DNA of 64,000 bases from Metridium senile (taxonomy: Eukaryota; Cnidaria; Anthozoa; Actiniaria; Metridiidae), in contig OX459102.1 of assembly GCA_949775045.1 (NCBI GenBank), positions 13,686,772-13,750,771 of the forward strand, in the 5' to 3' direction. The position numbers and the translations under genes were made by a program. The stretch's first letter is position 1. Every line of letters begins with the position of its first letter. The notes beneath the pieces are model-generated. The model saw nothing but the letters and a program-made list of their open reading frames with translations, did not search any database and had not been told where the DNA came from. Positions 58,440-64,000 of the stretch are shown in pieces.

Positions 58440-59360
58440 ATGTTTCCCAACTACTCTTGTGAATTTCATACAATTGAAATTCTCTTTCACCTTAAAAACG
58501 AGCATGGTAACACGGAACGTTTAATCGTGGATGTTATATATTGCCTACTGTCCGTCCCTACAGCTTTCCTCAACAGTCTTGTCTTGTTTTCAGTTTGGCG
58601 CAAGGTTTCCTTAAGAACTCCTTCGAACATGTTGCTTTGTAATTTGGCAGTGTCCGATTTATGTATGGCCATCATTGGTGAACCATTTATGGCAATAAGC
58701 GACCTAACTGGTTTATATAATAACTGCTTTGTGCACGTTCTAGTATGTTTTGTTTCCAATAGTCTTTGTATTGTATCTTTTCTAACAGTAGCTGTGAGTA
58801 CAGTGGACCGTTTCATTGCCTTACAGTTTCATCTACGCTACCCCACTCTGTTCACAACACAGCATTGTGTTGTTGTATGTGTCCTGATTTGGATAATTGG
58901 CATTCTTACTTCTTGGCTTGTTTTGAGATATGAAGATGCTGTTTATGTAATCGTTGTCGGTGCCTTTGTGATTAGTAGCACCATGGTATTCTGTTATGCC
59001 AAGATTTTCAGGATTTTACAACACCATCGCCAACAAATCGCCGCTCAGATGACCTCTTTTCAGGGCCAGCATTCCATCAATCTACCTCATATGAGAAAGA
59101 CTATTTGGAATCTTTCGTGTATTATGTTATGGTTTGTGATCACATATGCACTTTATATTTGCACCAATACAATCATGTTAATAAAAGGGCAGTCTACATC
59201 TATTGTCATAATAAAAGTATGGTTCATATCCTTAAGCATCGTCTGCTTGAATTCTCTTATTAATCCTCTTATCTACTGCTGGAGAATGGAAGAAATACGA
59301 AACGCCATGAAAGAATCATGTTTTATGTTCCTTTCCAGAATTCGAGGTACTGGTAATTGA
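58440..59360 (+). CDS. Rhodopsin-class GPCR, family 1 copy F
   Basis: Intronless, 306 residues, the only intact family 1 gene on the plus strand. The leader is divergent (HTIEILFHLKNEHGN where others have QTISIFNYVQNEQIN), as are the TM3 top (CFVHVLVCFVSNSLC) and TM4 end (LTSWLVLRYEDA). DRF, W in TM6 and NPLIY are conserved and it ends RGTGN. An NYS glycosylation site is near the N-terminus. Confidence 0.93.
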   Translation: MFPNYSCEFHTIEILFHLKNEHGNTERLIVDVIYCLLSVPTAFLNSLVLFSVWRKVSLRTPSNMLLCNLAVSDLCMAIIGEPFMAISDLTGLYNNCFVHVLVCFVSNSLCIVSFLTVAVSTVDRFIALQFHLRYPTLFTTQHCVVVCVLIWIIGILTSWLVLRYEDAVYVIVVGAFVISSTMVFCYAKIFRILQHHRQQIAAQMTSFQGQHSINLPHMRKTIWNLSCIMLWFVITYALYICTNTIMLIKGQSTSIVIIKVWFISLSIVCLNSLINPLIYCWRMEEIRNAMKESCFMFLSRIRGTGN

Positions 59361-59708
59361 CATTAATTGGTTATTTAGGCATGAGTTGATGATTAATTTG
59401 ATGAGGATATGTAATAACGGATGTACTGATGTTTACCTACCCTACGAAATAAAACTAGGTACACCTGGAAACAAACATTTTCTGCTAGTTGTTACCACCA
59501 TTCGTGGTACTGAATGATAGACGTGTGTAGTTGCATTTTGGGAATACATTATATATTCATTACAACAACGTCAAGATTTGAAAACGTTTTTGATGAAATA
59601 TTTTACGGTTTACGCTTTTCGTATGAAATGTGTACATTTATTCAGTCTCATGTTATGCACAACTCACGCAAAAGCCTCAAGTCTACTTACACCGTTTTAC
59701 ATTTTTTC

Positions 59709-59915
59709 AAAACGAACAATTAAACATTGAACGTTGGTTAGCGAACGCATGTTTTTGCCTTTTCTTCCTTCCTACAGCTTTGCAATTGCTGGACATTCTT
59801 ATTTTGTGAAATATTTCCTTGACAACTCCTTAAAACGGGTTACTGCAGACCACTGTTTAGTTAAGCAATGTTTGATTTGTGTATGGCAGTCGCACATGTT
59901 TGAACAACGATTTTG
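59709..59915 (+). pseudogene. Family 1 GPCR relic (pre-TM1 to TM2)
   Basis: Reads NEQLNIERWLANACFCLFF then LPTALQLLDILIL and a stop, with a degraded TM2 after it. Its downstream flank (GTATGGCAGTCG, AACGATTTTGC, then TTTG repeats) is the inverse of the flank next to the relics at 2.2 and 12.4 kb. Confidence 0.7.
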
Positions 59916-60144
59916 CTTGTTTTCCTGTTTGGTTTTGTACTTGGTGGATTTGGACGTAGATTCACTCAGCAGTGCCGTATCGTTTTATTAAAGTAATGAT
60001 TTTGCTTGTTTTCCTGTTTTGTTTGTTTGTTTGTTTGTTTGTTTGTTTGTTTGTGTGTTTATTCATTTGCCTGTTTATTCACATGTTTTGTTGATTTGTT
60101 CAGTTGTTTGATTGCATGTTTGCAACAATTTGGCTGCCGCATAG

Positions 60145-60302
60145 TTTGAATCGAAATAAATCGTCCAATTTTAATAATTATTGTTCTTGACTGGCAGGAG
60201 GCTCGTGTTCACGTTGAAACACATTGGAGTTTTTGCATGTATACGAGGCTAGGCAGTCTAGAACAAGAGTTATTAAAATTGGACGCTATATTTCCATTCG
60301 GT
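60145..60302. mobile_element. MITE with ACCGAAT-type ends
   Basis: Inverted GTCCAATTTTAATAA / TTATTAAAATTGGAC and CGAAT-like ends; related to 41868-42014. Confidence 0.6.
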
Positions 60303-60560
60303 GTATCTTTGCTCGTTTAATTTGTCGGGTTTTTTATTTTTCTAAAAACCACAAGAAACCCAATGAAGAGCCTTTGAAGTGAGTTGATGGGCGATGCCAT
60401 TAATTGTGTACTGTAAAAAATGTTGTCTAAAAGTTAAAGTGAAATACTGTTAAAGAAACATTTATCAAGCAAACACGTTTCAGTTGTTTTAAAGATGAGA
60501 ATGGACAATTATGTATTCTTCCTCATTGCTTTGTAATATCAAGTTGCTTTCGGTGCTACT

Positions 60561-61010
60561 TTAGATAGTAGAGGTACTTGAGGTGGTGCTCTGTACTCCA
60601 AGAAGCTTGGTTACTTCTTTGTATTGGCCTTCGCTTGGTTTCTCGTAGTTAAATAGTGCACTGGATCTGTGACCCGTTCTTTCGCGAATCATCTTTTCTG
60701 TGATACCTGCATTGAACATCTTCGTTGCACAGGAAACACACAGACTGTGCGAGGTCTTAGCCTTAACCCCTGCTTCACAAATAGAAGGTAGAATTTTGTC
60801 TCAAGTATGGTTACCAACCACACATTTTTTCAACTGAAACTTACTTGGACTTGGTCTAAAGTAAAATGCGCTTGAAGCTTTCTCTTTAAATTGATCAAGC
60901 CCAATGTAAAGCCGGTAAAGCTCTAATAGACATAGCTCGTACTCTTCGTTAATTTCATGGCATATATGCTTAATGCATTTTGGTGTTTACTTTAGATCTA
61001 TAATTCCCCG
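60561..61010 (-). pseudogene. Crypton/KIAA1958-type tyrosine recombinase, C-terminal relic
   Basis: On the minus strand one frame reads AFYFRPSPSKFQL, then VGNHT-stop, DKILPSICEAGVKAKTSHSL, CATKMFNAGITEKMIRERTGH and RSSALFNYEKPSEGQ. This is the catalytic end of tyrosine recombinases: a HxLR box, GHRS box and tyrosine in NYEK. The HxLR arginine is cysteine here (HSLC, TGT), consistent with CpG decay, and there are in-frame stops near 60818 and 60987, so it is dead. Families of this type mobilise Crypton DNA elements and were domesticated in animals (ZMYM, KIAA1958). Confidence 0.8.
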
Positions 61011-61199
61011 TGGAAAGTCTTTGACATATTTTCTTCATTTTTCAAAACATTAGGTTCCTTATTCAAAATTATTCACGGCCGTGAGTTCTGTATGTTCAGT
61101 TCCCCTTAACGCAAAGAGTTTTGCGTTGTAGTGAAAGACTGTATGCAGACGTGTTTTTGCTGTTTTCCTGCCTAGAAGTTCCTTCTTCCAGAAAAACTT

Positions 61200-62410
61200 T
61201 TTAATTAAATCATTATTATATATACATGTGCACATATATATGTGTATATATGCATATGTATGTATAAATATTTAAAGGCCCAATATCGTGTAAATCAAAC
61301 TTGTTCACTTTCCAGATCGAATAAAGTTTTAGCTATTCTTGGAAACGAAATACCCAAAACATTAACTATTCAAATTCTGTAAACTTCTTATCTTATAGTA
61401 TATTTTCTTGTGGTTGTAAATATGTTGTTGTTGTTGTTGTACTAATTCTTGTTATTGCCATTATTCAAGGGATGTAGAGCTTCGCCGGCGTTCTGTTGCT
61501 CTTTATAACGTTTAATGCCACAGATAATCTGATACGAGACAACGTACGGTGGGGACATATTGTATGAATTTAGCAAGCCAGTAATTAAGTGAAATAGCAC
61601 TCATTTGCTTTGGTTCTTCATCCAATGATTGGACGCTACTAAATTGGATTTTAATGGATTCTCTGCATTACACGCAAATTGTGAAAAATCCTACATTTGT
61701 ATCAGCTTGAAGTATATTAGACCATGTTTATGTAAAACAGACGAAATGTCATTCATTTCAGTGTTTTGTTTTGTCTGTGTACTATTCTGATCATGATAGT
61801 GTAAAAATCTCAATATTTTGAATATAAACAGCTATTTTCATTAAACTTTATCGATAAATTTGGCTAACTGTAGAACCGAGTTTTAACTAAAGTCACGCAA
61901 AAAAAAAATGAACAAAATGCCAAACGTGGTAGATTACTCCTGATACTCCGAACACAGGCTAGCTGTGGGAGACTATTTGTTTGTAGCCGTGTAAAATGTT
62001 TGTCAGTAAAAGATTTAAAGCACTAGTACTCACATGCATTTATCTGTCCATATTCATTTGATAGTTACACGATCCTACGCTGAATATAGCCTAATTAACG
62101 ACGGTCTTTTTATCTCCTTTTCTTTCGTAATATAAATATAAACCATCCAAACTCCAACGACCCTAATCGCCATATCTTGGTTATTATTGATGAGCCCGCA
62201 ATATTATATAAAAAAAACCGCAAATACACAGGAAGCCCAATCTCTGTTCAGTTTACTGATTACTAAATATTGAGAGGGTAGGACCAGTCCTTACCCCAGT
62301 GGGGGTGCCCTCCGGGCAAATGCTTCGTCAAAATCAACCAAAAGGTATTGTTCAAAGTTTGTCAGTTACTAATTAATCGCATCTTTAATAATTCAAATAT
62401 TTCAATTCAA
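61200..62410. other. Intergenic DNA
   Basis: AT-rich with a short ATATAC/ATGTGC stretch near 61215-61265 and (GTT)n near 61423. No gene recognised. Confidence 0.5.
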
Positions 62411-62417
62411 TTTCTAG

Positions 62418-63048
62418 ATCAAAACCTTCTAAATCAGATAGTCCACCAGTATTTCAAAGCTCATTTACTCCGACAACACCTCCAAAGCAAACGAACCACG
62501 CTGTTTTGGGTTACATCCAAAATGTTAGCCCAGTTATGTTAAACTCAAAGAAATCTGAATATTTCACCTTCCACATCCAACAAAAGGAAAAGACGACTAA
62601 AGCGCTGTGTTGCTCACCCAAAAAAACATAAGTCCAATGTAGAAAGGAAAGCAGAATCTGGTACACCCGGTATAGTCACGAACTACGCGCCACATGCTGA
62701 AGAAGAAAATATCATATGGATTGAAAACAAGTCTCCATTGGTGTACTCAAGAACACAGCTTGACAGTATCAAGCCGAATCAATGCGTTACCCTTTATGGC
62801 TATTTACTGTTCGGAGATATTCAGACAGTGCCAGAATTTCCGTGAAAAAAGACGCCGAACAGACAACATGGTATTCATTATTTACAGCATCACTGCAACA
62901 AATCGTACATGATTACAGCCACAAAAACAATGCTAACGAAATACTAGTTAACATAGATGACGACAAAGTCAGTGGAATTATTTTTATCCTTGGAGGGACT
63001 CACCTTGAAAGTAAACCAAAGAGACATTGTTGTAGAAATCACTCTTAA
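62418..63048 (+). pseudogene. Decayed gene of uncertain identity, possibly OB-fold-like
   Basis: After an acceptor-like TTTCTAG, one frame reads SKPSKSDSPPVFQSSFTPTT, then GYIQNVSPVMLNSKKSEYFT and ALCCSPKKT before a stop. The frame shifts near 62630 (NIIWIENKSPLVYS, KPNQCVTLYGYLLFGDIQTV) and again near 62840 (VKKDAEQTTWYSLFTASLQQ). The pattern recalls an OB-fold-like protein family abundant in cnidarian and fish genomes and often tied to repeats, but I recognise it only by resemblance. At least two frameshifts argue for a pseudogene unless small introns explain them. Confidence 0.5.
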
Positions 63049-63049
63049 T

Positions 63050-63606
63050 AATGTCATAGTAGCCTGTGCAGTGGCGGCTCTTCTTCCCAAACCCTATAGC
63101 TGCCACGCAGGCTAATGTCATAGCGAATCAGTCAAAATGCTTCTTATTGAATAATACTAGTCGAGTTTCGTTAATAAAACATTATTCAATTGTTACAGTT
63201 GTTCTTAGGAATTGAGAATTAAGATTTTTGACAACATAAATAACCAGACTGGCAGTCAAATAATCGATTGTTACATTAATATTGAGTAGGTGTGTTTCGT
63301 TAATAAAGTTTAAGATTAATAATCAATTGTTAAGTTGTTCATAAGAATAATTAATATATTGAAAACATCATCAATATATATAGACCCTATATAGTCAGTC
63401 AAAGAACGGCTCACTGAAAAATATTAGTTTCAAAAGTTGTTTTATAGAAGTTGATAATGAATTCCTGTATTACAAGTTTGTCAAGTTTTTATTGTTTTAT
63501 CTTATAAAAAATGAAAGATAAGCAAGAATTGCTTGATACTTTGAATACTTTTTTGGGTTCCATATGTGCTACACGCAAATATTATTTTTTTCTTCCAAAA
63601 ATTGCT
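63050..63606. other. Intergenic DNA
   Basis: AT-rich, with a loosely repeated AATNGTTA segment. No gene recognised. Confidence 0.45.
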
Positions 63607-63760
63607 TCCCCCCCCCCCCCCCCCCCTCAAAAGTTAAATGGTCGGCTCCTAAAAGCCGGCCCCTAAAAGCGCTACAGTACTAGTGTTCAATAATACGGGT
63701 TCTTTCATCTGTCATACATACATTTGTCATACATTTGTCATACATTTGTCAGTTGTCATA
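63607..63760. repeat. Poly-C tract and CATACATTTGT repeats
   Basis: About 20 C in a row (63607-63626), then GGCTCCTAAAAGCCGGCCCC, and an imperfect run of CATACATTTGT units at 63713-63760. Confidence 0.85.
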
Positions 63761-64000
63761 CATACATGAGGGTCTGAAAGAACTGAAAGGGAGGGGGTGT
63801 CTAGATATCAGTTCTCGATCACTTAAATATTTTTGGCCATTTGTCAGTTGTCAGTTTTAAACTTATATTGATATAATGACAAGCCTATCATTTTGATCAT
63901 TTCTTTGGACTGCGAATATTTTGAGATTCTTCGGTGTTGCGGTATTGCGTAATAAACCGAAACAAATTATACGGTATTAAATACGTATTCGAAATCTCTG

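Overview
The window is metazoan nuclear DNA, AT-rich and repeat-dense, with spliced genes (GT-AG introns) and intronless rhodopsin-class GPCR genes in tandem. Lineage-specific intronless GPCR clusters, dense MITEs and a Mutator-type transposase fused to a PML/TREX-like exonuclease fit a cnidarian, probably an anthozoan (coral or sea anemone). That placement is inference from gene content; no marker gene fixes the species.

Layout. (1) 1-27.8 kb: GPCR family 1 on the minus strand, four intact genes (ATG starts at 3851, 13709, 19475, 23922) plus decayed copies, in repeatedly duplicated flanking blocks. A 7172-bp DNA transposon (3988-11159) lies 137 bp upstream of the first receptor. It has 26-bp terminal inverted repeats, a TA target duplication confirmed by paralogous empty sites, and a 7-exon gene whose phases all close into an intact 833-codon DDE transposase-DEDDh exonuclease fusion. 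(2) 27.9-28.8 kb: a family 2 GPCR relic amplified into five 149-bp tandem copies. (3) 31-40 kb: three family 2 GPCR genes on the plus strand in ~3-kb tandem units; one has lost the DRY arginine. (4) 40.3-52.0 kb, plus strand: 18 exons, all in phase, encoding the complete UvrD-type helicase core and C-terminus of FBH1 (FBXO18). The first exon opens with a split codon, so 5' exons (including any F-box) must lie elsewhere. Introns are full of MITEs, SINEs, microsatellites and minisatellites. (5) 53.7-60 kb: family 1 again, now on the plus strand: one intact gene, one with an otherwise open 7TM frame cut by an insertion in its N-terminus, and several deletion relics. (6) 60-64 kb: a decayed Crypton-type tyrosine recombinase, a decayed gene of unclear identity, and repeats.

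Function. The receptors are class A 7TM proteins of unknown ligand, expanding by tandem duplication with frequent loss. The flanking duplications let insertions be dated by empty site: a TAA-flanked Harbinger-type MITE, a TTAA-flanked 1.7-kb element and the TA-flanked transposon are each missing from a sister copy. A 9-bp-TSD long-TIR element sits in an FBH1 intron. The strongest candidate for something little described is the intact transposase-exonuclease transposon with Tc1/mariner-like ends but a Mutator-like catalytic domain.
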